A DNA stretch of 20,564 nucleotides from a virus (IMGVR_UViG_3300044568_002737:1-20564), one strand, 5' to 3'; positions 1 through 7,121 are shown, counted from the first letter of the stretch. The notes: generated from the sequence alone by a model not told the origin. Numbers and translations are program-made.

Positions 1-346
1 CTGTCGCCAATTCTGACAATTTATCTAATAGAATGATACGCTGCTTTGGGTGAATGTAGTGTAAATTCAGCCCTAGAAAACCGTCTGGGTATAGTTCAAT
101 TGGAAAAACCAAGGGGAACCTGTCGTAATATGGCAGCTTATCTTTCGTTTTAGGATCATAGTAGAAGAAGTACAGTTTACCAACGAGACTCTTTGGAGTG
201 TTTCTTTCCGCAGATTTCGCTAGTTTATTTGGTGTTGCTCGCAAATCACCAATCTTGGATTGCAACCAAGTCCTAGCTTGCTGAGATCGTGCTTTGTAGC
301 CCGTCTTTGCTAATTGTGCGTTTATTCTGTCTAGTAGATATGCCAT
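1..346 (-). CDS. Conserved T4-like phage protein, possible gp2 DNA-end protector (C-terminus cut off)
   Basis: An open frame reads leftward from an ATG at 344-346 to the window edge, giving 115 codons with no stop. The product starts MAYLLDRINAQLAKTGYKAR and is basic at its N-terminus. From about residue 56 it has a dense aromatic block (LYFFYYDPKTKDKLPYYDRF) followed by a YPDGFLGLNLHY motif. I associate this block with a conserved T4-like virion protein. The gp2 DNA-end protector, which shields packaged DNA ends from host exonuclease, is my best guess, partly because genes 2 and 4 are neighbours in T4. That name is inference from memory and context. The gene begins 11 bases after the gp4 stop and is probably co-transcribed with it. 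Its start is preceded by AATAAATA with a 4-base gap and no clear Shine-Dalgarno. Confidence 0.55.
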   Translation of the reverse strand, partial: MAYLLDRINAQLAKTGYKARSQQARTWLQSKIGDLRATPNKLAKSAERNTPKSLVGKLYFFYYDPKTKDKLPYYDRFPLVFPIELYPDGFLGLNLHYIHPKQRIILLDKLSELAT

Positions 347-350
347 GGTC

Positions 351-358
351 TATTTATT
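351..358 (-). promoter_or_regulatory. Late-promoter-like octamer AATAAATA before the leftward gene
   Basis: Read on the minus strand, AATAAATA lies four bases before the ATG at 346. Its first A is the last base of the gp4 stop codon. It differs from the T4 late consensus TATAAATA at one position. If used, transcription would start at or beside the ATG, giving an almost leaderless message. Function is inferred only from resemblance. Confidence 0.35.
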
Positions 359-807
359 CACGAAATACCTAATTCTTTTTCCGTCAGTATCTGAAATTTC
401 CATCCGTGTGTATGGCAGAATTCGTCCGCGGCTTTCCACTTCATTTGATTTATAGCGTATGTTGCTGCTTCCTGAAGAAATCGCCTGGTTTTCTTTTTCT
501 GAACAGGGCGCTGAGTTTGTGCAAATGGCTTGACCTCAATTACATGAGTCATGACTGTTCCGTCTTTTCTCTGCACCTTTATGATGAAATCTGGAAAATA
601 CCTGTGTCTTCTACCATCAACTGGCGACACATATGGAATAGCCAACTCCTCGGATGACCACCAAATGATATCTGGATGATCGTCAAACCATTTCATACAT
701 CGCAGTTCCCATGAAGACCGATAAACGATATTCTCCGAATTGCCGTTGTATTTTTTAGGATTCTGTGGGGTGAATCGACCCTTATAAGTATTCTTACCGT
801 AGGACAT
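358..807 (-). CDS. gp4: Head completion nuclease gp4
   Basis: A 149-residue protein, about the length of T4 gp4 (about 150). The N-terminal KGRFTPQNPKKY followed by IVYRSSWE is typical of gp4. The layout fits a PD-(D/E)xK nuclease: Glu34 in the SSWE segment, Pro72-Asp73 in YFPDF, then Glu91-Val92-Lys93 in VIEVKP. In T4, gp4 acts late in head maturation, after DNA packaging, before tail joining. The nuclease fold is known for the family, but its exact substrate is not evident here. The ATG at 805-807 is chosen because it yields the family N-terminus. No Shine-Dalgarno is obvious upstream, and the start codon overlaps the first base of the rightward late-promoter octamer. The gene is transcribed away from the baseplate cluster. 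Confidence 0.92.
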   Translation of the reverse strand: MSYGKNTYKGRFTPQNPKKYNGNSENIVYRSSWELRCMKWFDDHPDIIWWSSEELAIPYVSPVDGRRHRYFPDFIIKVQRKDGTVMTHVIEVKPFAQTQRPVQKKKTRRFLQEAATYAINQMKWKAADEFCHTHGWKFQILTEKELGIS

Positions 808-814
808 ATAAATA
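807..814 (+). promoter_or_regulatory. Exact T4-type late promoter octamer TATAAATA
   Basis: TATAAATA matches the T4 late promoter -10 consensus at all eight positions. It sits 23 bases before the gp48 ATG, leaving room for a transcript start near 820, a short leader and the AGGA ribosome site. It is placed to drive the whole rightward baseplate operon. It also overlaps the start of leftward gp4 (ATG at 805-807). Promoter activity is inferred from the motif and position. Confidence 0.75.
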
Positions 815-828
815 TGTAGTCAAACTAT

Positions 829-832
829 AGGA
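829..832 (+). promoter_or_regulatory. Ribosome binding site AGGA for gp48
   Basis: AGGA lies five bases before the ATG at 838, a normal Shine-Dalgarno spacing. It supports this start for the first gene of the rightward operon. Confidence 0.65.
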
Positions 833-837
833 TAAAC

Positions 838-2034
838 ATGGCACTTTTCAATCTAACTGATATCGCATATAAAAAGTTGCAAACGGATAATAGATCGTTT
901 GCTGGCTTCTCTAATGGCCTGAGTAATTACAATCCAAATTTAATGAGATATCCGTCCGACCTTGGCAACACAGACAAAGGTCATTACATGTTGATTCATG
1001 TAAACGCTCAAGACAAAACAGCTTATCCGGTCAATGCCGCACCTGATCGTAGATCACAAATACAGAAAAATCGTGAGGGACTTCGCGCACGAACAGGAGC
1101 AGTAAATATTGGCGGCGGTGCAAAAACCATCATTGATGCACTGAAATCGCTCACTGGCGGTCTTTCAGCACCGACAGGTCCAATTGGAGAATCATCTGAC
1201 ACTGAAATGAGTTTGATCGGATATGGCTCTACTGGCGGGTTTCTGCAGGCAGCACAAACCACATTCAATAAAGCAATTGGAACACTGGATGACGCCAAGT
1301 TTTTGAGGACTACGACACGAACGATGGATACGATTGCACTATACATGCCCGATACGTTAGCATTTACCGATAATCAATACTATTCAAAACTAGAACTAGG
1401 TAAAGAAAATGCAGCCAAAGCCGCAGCTGGAGTTTCAATTTTGAGTGATTCAATAACAGGAAAAGAGTTTGATCCTAGTAAATTGGGTAAAAATGCAACT
1501 CCATTTTTGGGAGCAATCGCAGCAAAATTGTCTAGTGGTATATTGGGTGAAAGCTCCGCAACTGCACTTTTCGCATCAGCGTTTGGATTAGTCAAGAATC
1601 CTCAGTTGGAATTGCTATACACATCTCCTGATTTTAGGCAGTTTGCTTTTGAATTTATGTTCTATCCTCGTAGCGAAAAAGAAGCAAACGAAGTTCAATC
1701 AATTATACAAAGACTAAGATTTCATCAAGCCCCTGAAATATTATCGGGTAGTGGAGGTTACTTCATGGTGCCGCCGTCTGAATTTGATATAGAATTTCAC
1801 TATAATGGTGAAGTGAATCCAAACATTCCTGCAATATCAACATGTGCATTGACTTCAATTAGTGTGGACTATGCGCCTAATGGATTCAGAGCGTATGAAG
1901 TTCCTGGCGAAAATACACCGACACTAGGATCAACGGGTATGCCTGTCGGTATACGAGTGAATCTAACTTTCCAAGAATTGGAAATTATGACAAAATTCAA
2001 CTATGAAAATAAAACAAATCGTGGGAAAGTATAA
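838..2034 (+). CDS. gp48: Baseplate tail-tube cap protein gp48
   Basis: A 398-residue protein, slightly longer than T4 gp48 (about 364). In T4, gp48 sits on the central hub, caps the baseplate and, with gp54, nucleates tail-tube polymerisation. The C-terminal half carries the recognisable part: LLYTSPDFRQFAFEFMFYPR, then EANEVQSIIQRLRFHQAPE, a FMVPPSEFDIEFHY strand and a final VNLTFQELEIMTKF. This is the tube-protein-like fold shared by gp48, gp54 and tail tube proteins. The Gly/Ala-rich middle (roughly residues 95-270) is less conserved and may be an insertion. The stop overlaps the gp53 start (TAATG). gp54 is the main alternative, but the adjacency to gp53 and the hub genes and the sequence favour gp48. 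Confidence 0.82.
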   Translation: MALFNLTDIAYKKLQTDNRSFAGFSNGLSNYNPNLMRYPSDLGNTDKGHYMLIHVNAQDKTAYPVNAAPDRRSQIQKNREGLRARTGAVNIGGGAKTIIDALKSLTGGLSAPTGPIGESSDTEMSLIGYGSTGGFLQAAQTTFNKAIGTLDDAKFLRTTTRTMDTIALYMPDTLAFTDNQYYSKLELGKENAAKAAAGVSILSDSITGKEFDPSKLGKNATPFLGAIAAKLSSGILGESSATALFASAFGLVKNPQLELLYTSPDFRQFAFEFMFYPRSEKEANEVQSIIQRLRFHQAPEILSGSGGYFMVPPSEFDIEFHYNGEVNPNIPAISTCALTSISVDYAPNGFRAYEVPGENTPTLGSTGMPVGIRVNLTFQELEIMTKFNYENKTNRGKV

Positions 2035-2675
2035 TGGCCAAGTTTTTCTCATATTTTCCAAAGACAGTGTATAATCTAGGTGATCCCAAAGCACTAGACA
2101 CCATAACGAATCTGACAACCACATTCTCTTTGGACGAGAGTACATTGAATAATACTATTCTGTACTATGAATACACAGTTCCTGAGGGTGAAACGCCGGA
2201 GATTATCGCTCATAAATTTTATGGCGATGTTGAACAACACTGGCTAATTATGAAAATGAATAACATTGTTGATCCTAAAGCTGATTGGCCAATGGACAGC
2301 AGAACATTTGCGACATACATTGAAGAGAAGTATGCAAACAATGGCATATCTCAAAGTACGACAGGATATCAGTGGGCCAAGTCAAATAACCATTCATACT
2401 ATAAAATTGAAACACGCACATTGACACTCACCGGACAAAAGACAGTGGACAAGATTGAAATTGATGCGAACACATATACGAACGTCCAAACGTCTACGTC
2501 AACATACACACTTGCTGATGGATACCAATTACGTGTGGATATAGACAAGACTGTTCTTTCATACTATGATTATGAGTTGGAATTGAACGATGATAGGCGA
2601 AACATTAAGATCATGAAGCCTGAATATGTTTCAACAATACAAGATGAATTTGTAAGGGTTATGAGTAATGGCTGA
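2034..2675 (+). CDS. gp53: Baseplate wedge protein gp53
   Basis: A 213-residue protein (T4 gp53 is about 196). It starts MAKFFSYFPKTVYNL, a typical gp53 opening. Residues about 44-80 form a LysM-like segment: YYEYTVPEGETPEIIAHKFY, then a WLIMKMNNIVDP motif. In T4, gp53 joins late in wedge assembly, clamps neighbouring wedges together and contacts the central hub. Its role here is inferred from family and synteny. The start codon overlaps the gp48 stop by one base, and its 3' end overlaps the next gene by eight bases, so translation is probably coupled on both sides. Confidence 0.9.
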   Translation: MAKFFSYFPKTVYNLGDPKALDTITNLTTTFSLDESTLNNTILYYEYTVPEGETPEIIAHKFYGDVEQHWLIMKMNNIVDPKADWPMDSRTFATYIEEKYANNGISQSTTGYQWAKSNNHSYYKIETRTLTLTGQKTVDKIEIDANTYTNVQTSTSTYTLADGYQLRVDIDKTVLSYYDYELELNDDRRNIKIMKPEYVSTIQDEFVRVMSNG

Positions 2676-3981
2676 TAATAATATCACACAGAGTTCGCAG
2701 TATGTAATCAGTAAGCTGGAAATAATTTCAAAATTAGGTCCTATAGACATTACGGACATGTTTGAGGAACTAAACATATTTGATAGCATCTTCAATCCAG
2801 CAATGACTGGCACAATTTTGATCAATGATGCATTTGGATTATCCAATAGGCTGTCATTTGATGGTTCCGAAATTCTTCTTATTGATATGGGCAAAACATC
2901 GGATGCTGCACGAATCAATAAGTCGTTTCGCATCTATAAGCAAAGCTCAAGAAAGTCTGTGAATCTGAACTCGGAGGCATATCTTCTCCATTTCGTTTCG
3001 GATGAATTTATTCTATCACAGCAGATTAGAATATCACAAGCATTCAAAGACACTTATGCAAACATCACCAAAAAAATACTGAACAATTATCTAGGAGTTA
3101 CGGATAAAGAGATTGCTCTTCTTGAAGTCTCCGACGGGATTAGAAGTGTTGTGATTCCAAACAAGACGCCGTTTGAGGCCATAGATTTTTGTACGAAACG
3201 AGCAGTCAATGATAAAATGTCGCCCACTTTCTTGTTTTTTGAAAACAAACTAGGGTATAATTTCGTAACAACATCCACTCTATTAGCTAGACCTGTGATT
3301 CATAATATAAACTTTCAGCCAAAAAACTTAGCTGATTCCAGTGGTGAACTTATGGGTGCGATGCACTATGAAGTTGTTACCCAGTTTGATATGAATAAAA
3401 ACATTAGAGCTGGTGTCTATGCAGGAACATTCACTGGTTTTGATATCAACACCAGAACAGTTGCAAATAAGATCGTTGATTTTGACTCACTGTACAAGAA
3501 ATCAAATCATGCAAATAAAACAGCAAACATAGGATCAATAACAAACAAGCAGGGATTCAAAAATACTGAGATGTTTGGTTCAAAGAAGATTTTATATCCG
3601 ATCACAGCATTCTCTTCAAACAGTCCTTACATTACAGAGAATGATCCTACATTGGCTAATTTGGAAGATGATACATATAACTATCTACTGCAACGTGAAG
3701 CCATGATGCAAAATTTGATGAATATGAGAATGAAGATAGTCATGCCAGGCAACTTTGATTTGACTTCCGGGTTGATGGCAAATTTGAAATTGCCAGTAAG
3801 ATCGGAAAAAGCAAAAGGTGCGGATAACACAGATCATTCTCTTGATGGAAAATATCTAATCGTTGCGACTAGACACATCATAACATATCAGAAACATGAA
3901 ACTGTTATGGAAGTCGTGACAGATTCCACAAACAGAGGTAGAATTTATCAAAATACTCAAGAACAGGTGAGCGCAGCATAA
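2668..3981 (+). CDS. gp27: Baseplate central hub protein, gp27-like
   Basis: A 437-residue protein (T4 gp27 is about 391). The N-terminal part (SKLEIISKLGPIDITDMFEE, then IFDSIFNPAMTGTILIND) resembles the first barrel domain of gp27-type hub proteins. The segment at residues 167-205 (TPFEAIDFCTKRAV, then SPTFLFFENKLGYNF) is the classic signature of tail hub proteins of the gp27/Mu gp44/VgrG N-terminal class. In T4 a gp27 trimer forms the torus that joins the sixfold tube to the threefold gp5 needle. The position directly before a gp5-like OB-fold gene supports this. It overlaps the gp53 stop by eight bases and ends two bases before the gp5-like ATG. Whether it should carry the T4 gene number rests on fold-level similarity, not close identity. 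Confidence 0.75.
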   Translation: MADNNITQSSQYVISKLEIISKLGPIDITDMFEELNIFDSIFNPAMTGTILINDAFGLSNRLSFDGSEILLIDMGKTSDAARINKSFRIYKQSSRKSVNLNSEAYLLHFVSDEFILSQQIRISQAFKDTYANITKKILNNYLGVTDKEIALLEVSDGIRSVVIPNKTPFEAIDFCTKRAVNDKMSPTFLFFENKLGYNFVTTSTLLARPVIHNINFQPKNLADSSGELMGAMHYEVVTQFDMNKNIRAGVYAGTFTGFDINTRTVANKIVDFDSLYKKSNHANKTANIGSITNKQGFKNTEMFGSKKILYPITAFSSNSPYITENDPTLANLEDDTYNYLLQREAMMQNLMNMRMKIVMPGNFDLTSGLMANLKLPVRSEKAKGADNTDHSLDGKYLIVATRHIITYQKHETVMEVVTDSTNRGRIYQNTQEQVSAA

Positions 3982-3982
3982 T

Positions 3983-4996
3983 ATGGAAAACAATTACGCA
4001 GGAATGAATGGTTATGTTTGGTGGGTAGGCGTTGTTGAAAACGTCTTTGATCCACTCAAACTCGGTCGTTTGCAGGTTCGCATCATCGGATGGCACACAG
4101 ATGACTTGAATGCTATTCCATCAGATTCTTTACCTTGGGCACAAACAGTACTTCCACTTTCAGACACAAATAGAAGCATTGACGCCATGCCTGGCGACTG
4201 GGTTACAGGTTTCTTTCTTGATGGCACAAACGGACAAAATCCTGTTGTCACTGGTTCACTAAATGGGATAACACCACCAACGAATAATACAACAGGATTT
4301 TCACCACAACTGACACCGGCGCAACAACAATTGATGCCACAAAAAGCCGCTGTTGTTGCGCTGGATGTACCTGGTCAACCAACAACAGCACCGAATCTCC
4401 GTGGTGATATGAATGGAACAACTACCAATATTGCAAACAATAACAGAGCACATGTTTGTGATATTTCAGCAGAAATGAGTCGCGCCGCAGCCTGGGTAAA
4501 AATGCAGTATGGTGTTATTGTTGAGGCTATCAGAAAAACAATTCGTGCAGTTTTACTAGCATTGGGTTTCACACCAGATGGAGTGAGTTCACGATTAACT
4601 GAACTAGCGAAGGCGATTAAAGCTGAAGCTAAGAAAATCAAAAAAATATTGGATGAAGTCAATAATGTGATTGAGGTCTTTAGTAGATTTGTAACACAAG
4701 TTCAGCAAATGATTCAGTGGATATTGTCGTTGCCAGCAAAAGCACTTGCTTTATTGAAAGATTGTTTGACGGAATTGCAACAATCATTAACAAAATCATT
4801 CACAGATTTATTCACACCTACAGGCACATCATCAATTGTATCCGACATACAAGATATTGCAAGTACAGTAAAAGATGTTGCATCGTCAGCACTGACTACA
4901 GTAAACAACGCGGTAGCAGCAGCAACAGAAGCAGCAGCAACAGTGACAGTGATTACGTCATTGAAAGATCCCATAGCCGGACTAAAATTGAATTGA
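3983..4996 (+). CDS. gp5: Baseplate hub protein gp5-like: OB-fold plus helical domain, no lysozyme
   Basis: A 337-residue protein. Residues 10-96 match the gp5 N-terminal OB-fold: YVWWVGVVENVFDPLKLGRL, QVRIIGWHTDD, LPWAQTVLPLS, GDWVTGFFLDG and VVTGSLNG. In T4 this domain sits on the gp27 torus, followed by a lysozyme domain and the C-terminal needle. Here a Pro/Thr/Gln linker (about 97-150) leads into a largely helical region (about 155-310) with charged heptads (LAKAIKAEAKKIKKILDEV) and hydrophobic stretches (about 176-195 and 243-258), ending in an Ala/Thr-rich tail. I see no lysozyme motif and no needle repeats in this frame. The needle is the next gene, one base downstream. The helical domain's function is unknown. 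A structural spacer or tail-lumen contact is possible. Confidence 0.82.
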   Translation: MENNYAGMNGYVWWVGVVENVFDPLKLGRLQVRIIGWHTDDLNAIPSDSLPWAQTVLPLSDTNRSIDAMPGDWVTGFFLDGTNGQNPVVTGSLNGITPPTNNTTGFSPQLTPAQQQLMPQKAAVVALDVPGQPTTAPNLRGDMNGTTTNIANNNRAHVCDISAEMSRAAAWVKMQYGVIVEAIRKTIRAVLLALGFTPDGVSSRLTELAKAIKAEAKKIKKILDEVNNVIEVFSRFVTQVQQMIQWILSLPAKALALLKDCLTELQQSLTKSFTDLFTPTGTSSIVSDIQDIASTVKDVASSALTTVNNAVAAATEAAATVTVITSLKDPIAGLKLN

Positions 4997-4997
4997 T

Positions 4998-5846
4998 ATG
5001 ACAACAAAACCAGCATCAGATAACTCCTGGACAGAACCGGAATCGGAAGCGAGTGTGGAAAATCCGCCCGTTTATCCATTCAATCGCGCAACAGTAACTA
5101 CATCAGGTCATTCATTTGAAATGGATGATACCAAGAATCGTGAGCGCATTCGCATACAACACGGCGGCGCAAAAACAGGCGGTGTCGGAACATTCTTTGA
5201 AATGCAGTCCAATGGCGACTTGGTGACAAAAGTTATTGGTGATAACTATGAGATTGTCGCAGGTAAAAACAATGTTTTGATAAAAGGTGTGTGTAACATT
5301 ACGATTGACGGCGATTCAATCGTGCATGTCAAGGGTGATAAGTATGAGAGAATAGACGGCAATCTTATTCAAGAAGTGCGTGGCAATTACACACAAACAG
5401 TTGTTGGTAATAGTGTTCGCCAATCATATGAAGATATGTCGTTCAACTGTGGCAATCCAGCTGATCCATTACCCTCGGGTTCCATATATTTCAACTTACC
5501 CGATGAAGTTTACATTTCCGGAGATCTAAACGTGGCTGGATCAGCATATGCTGATATTATTTCAGCACTGACTAAAGTTCAAGCGGGCACGCAGGTCACA
5601 GCAGGTCCGCTTGGATTTGTTTCGGAGTTGGGTGGACTAGCTATTGGATTTCCTGTGGCAACTGCATTGTCTGCGACGGTCGCAACAAATATCACTGCAG
5701 GAGTATCTGTGAAAGCTCCGCTGATACATGGTGGTATGGTAAGAGATGCAACAGGCACAATGATGACCATGCGAACACAATATAATTCACACATACATAA
5801 AGCGCCAAAGGGACCAACGTCCACACCTTTGCGTAAAATGTTATAA
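4998..5846 (+). CDS. Baseplate needle/spike protein: gp5 C-terminal-like octad helix with HxH tip
   Basis: A 282-residue protein equivalent to the membrane-piercing C-terminal part of T4 gp5. Residues 37-78 (GHSFEMDDTKNRERIRIQHG onwards) match the VgrG/gp5 region before the needle. Residues 79-142 contain eight consecutive octads of the form (V/I)xGxxxxx, starting at 79, 87, 95, 103, 111, 119, 127 and 135, as in the intertwined triple-stranded beta-helix. The C-terminus has NSHIHKAP, with His265 and His267 resembling the iron-binding HxH apex of P2 gpV-type spikes. The start is well fixed, because an in-frame TGA lies at 4989-4991, nine bases before the ATG. The gp5-like stop ends at 4996, so expression is probably coupled. 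The protein probably trimerises under the OB-fold protein. Confidence 0.85.
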   Translation: MTTKPASDNSWTEPESEASVENPPVYPFNRATVTTSGHSFEMDDTKNRERIRIQHGGAKTGGVGTFFEMQSNGDLVTKVIGDNYEIVAGKNNVLIKGVCNITIDGDSIVHVKGDKYERIDGNLIQEVRGNYTQTVVGNSVRQSYEDMSFNCGNPADPLPSGSIYFNLPDEVYISGDLNVAGSAYADIISALTKVQAGTQVTAGPLGFVSELGGLAIGFPVATALSATVATNITAGVSVKAPLIHGGMVRDATGTMMTMRTQYNSHIHKAPKGPTSTPLRKML

Positions 5847-5847
5847 T

Positions 5848-5851
5848 GGAG
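5848..5851 (+). promoter_or_regulatory. Ribosome binding site GGAG
   Basis: GGAG lies six bases before the ATG at 5858 and one base after the spike stop codon. It is one of the clearer Shine-Dalgarno sites in the window and supports independent initiation of the next gene. Confidence 0.6.
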
Positions 5852-5857
5852 ATTTGA

Positions 5858-6706
5858 ATGGCAGGCGCAAACGTATTCAACAGATTGAGTTTCAGTTTTG
5901 ACACAGGTAAGTTTGGTGACGCAATTTTTTTGAGCGACAATACAAAAGACTTTTTAAACACACAACCTGTATCATTGGAGACATGGCAAAAAAATGATCT
6001 CGCCAACGGCACAATTATTGTAACAAATTATTACAAAAATCCAGTTCTGAATGTGTGTAATCAACTACAGTCTAGCACGCAAAATTTGTATAATGTTATG
6101 CTGACTATTACTGCATATGATACAGCAAATGGAGAAGCACTATCATCATCAGCAAACACACTTTTGACGGAAATATTCTTATTCAAACAACACACATCAA
6201 ATGTTGCTGGTGTGACTAAAGCTGAAGCTACCGTACCCGAAGATGGTTCTCCAGTCATTGAATACCCAGATTATGATTCTGCTGTGCAATTGGGACAAGA
6301 TTTGTTGATGCTGCTGAATAACACAGATGGTATTCAAGACTCATCACCTGTATTGGGCAATATGACAAGTTTGTTCATTGGTGATGAAATTGCAGCGAAT
6401 CTGACAATTATTACAGGCGACTATCCTACACTAAATGCATCATTGTATCTGGACGCAAATAGTAACGTAGTGTCAAATATCACAGCCACCGCTGCAAATT
6501 TGATAGTTTCACACATACAAACTGCTAGTGGAATGTTAAGTACACGTAGACTCCATGATTGGAATTTCTTCAGGCAAGGATCAATCTTACTTGAAGATTA
6601 CAGTCGTATTGATAAGTTGGAGAACGTAGGAAATACACAATCCTTTTTGATCAATACTTTGATAGGAACAGATGAATATAAGCAAAAAATCTCAGCAAAC
6701 ACCTGA
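5858..6706 (+). CDS. Unrecognised protein between the spike and gp25, probably structural
   Basis: A 282-residue protein that I cannot assign to a T4 gene. It has no signal peptide, membrane segment or catalytic motif that I can see. The N-terminus (NRLSFSFDTGKFGDAIF) looks like a short beta segment. The middle is rich in Asn, Thr, Ser and Ala, with probable helices around LLTEIFLFKQHTS and VQLGQDLLMLLNN. The C-terminus is more conserved-looking: HDWNFFRQGSILLEDYSRID, then VGNTQSFLINTLIG. Its place inside an uninterrupted baseplate operon implies a virion or assembly role, perhaps at the hub-wedge interface. A chaperone is also possible. The start is supported by GGAG six bases upstream. The stop codon forms part of the octamer before gp25. 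Confidence 0.8.
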   Translation: MAGANVFNRLSFSFDTGKFGDAIFLSDNTKDFLNTQPVSLETWQKNDLANGTIIVTNYYKNPVLNVCNQLQSSTQNLYNVMLTITAYDTANGEALSSSANTLLTEIFLFKQHTSNVAGVTKAEATVPEDGSPVIEYPDYDSAVQLGQDLLMLLNNTDGIQDSSPVLGNMTSLFIGDEIAANLTIITGDYPTLNASLYLDANSNVVSNITATAANLIVSHIQTASGMLSTRRLHDWNFFRQGSILLEDYSRIDKLENVGNTQSFLINTLIGTDEYKQKISANT

Positions 6707-6712
6707 TAAATA
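6705..6712 (+). promoter_or_regulatory. Late-promoter-like octamer GATAAATA before gp25
   Basis: GATAAATA matches seven of eight positions of the T4 late consensus. Its GA comes from the TGA stop of the preceding gene, and it ends four bases before the gp25 ATG. No Shine-Dalgarno is visible. If it is a promoter, the transcript would begin about at the ATG. It could instead be part of an AT-rich translation start. Confidence 0.4.
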
Positions 6713-6716
6713 AGCC

Positions 6717-7121
6717 ATGGCAACATTAGTCGCAAAAACAACAAGACAGTACAAAGACCTGGATTTGGCATTCACCAAACATCCTATAAAAAAGGACGTC
6801 AACAAACATGTTGATGATATGGCGGTTATCAACTCAGTGAAAAATTTAATTTCAACCTCTCGGTATGAGAGGCTGTTTCAACCGGAGATTGGTTCAAGTG
6901 TGAGAAGTCTGTTGTTTGAACCAATGGACACTATCACTGCATCAGCACTCAAACGAGCTATCGTAGAGACATTGAGAAACTATGAGCCGAGAGTTACAGT
7001 TGATGAAGTATCTGTGTCTCCAAATTATGATAATAACACATACAGTGTCGGCATGACGTTCACAATAATCAACAGAACAGAACCGATAACAATACAATTC
7101 TTCCTACAGCGAGACAGGTAA
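6717..7121 (+). CDS. gp25: Baseplate wedge protein gp25
   Basis: A 134-residue protein, almost identical in length to T4 gp25 (132). It has the GPW/gp25 family pattern: helical N-terminus, SRYERLFQPEIGSSVRSLLF at about residues 48-67, and the conserved Glu90-Pro91-Arg92 (EPR) motif in NYEPRV, followed by beta strands. gp25-type proteins form the inner core of the wedge with gp6 and gp53 and connect to the first ring of the tail sheath, helping trigger contraction. It lies directly before gp6, as in many contractile systems. The stop is one base before the gp6 ATG. A GATAAATA octamer precedes the start. Confidence 0.95.
   Translation: MATLVAKTTRQYKDLDLAFTKHPIKKDVNKHVDDMAVINSVKNLISTSRYERLFQPEIGSSVRSLLFEPMDTITASALKRAIVETLRNYEPRVTVDEVSVSPNYDNNTYSVGMTFTIINRTEPITIQFFLQRDR

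Noticed and set aside
406-657. Plus-strand open frame opposite gp4
   Set aside because: It lies wholly antisense to gp4, a clear family member, and its product is Cys-rich with no coherent pattern.
4985-5000. Programmed frameshift joining the gp5-like and needle genes
   Set aside because: No slippery heptamer was seen, and the needle frame has a stop at 4989-4991 immediately before its own ATG. Two separate genes explain the region better.
4717-5001. Plus-strand 94-residue frame spanning the end of the gp5-like gene
   Set aside because: It is an out-of-frame shadow of the helical domain, low-complexity Ser/Arg/Asn at its end, with no ribosome site. It does not bridge the hub and needle frames.
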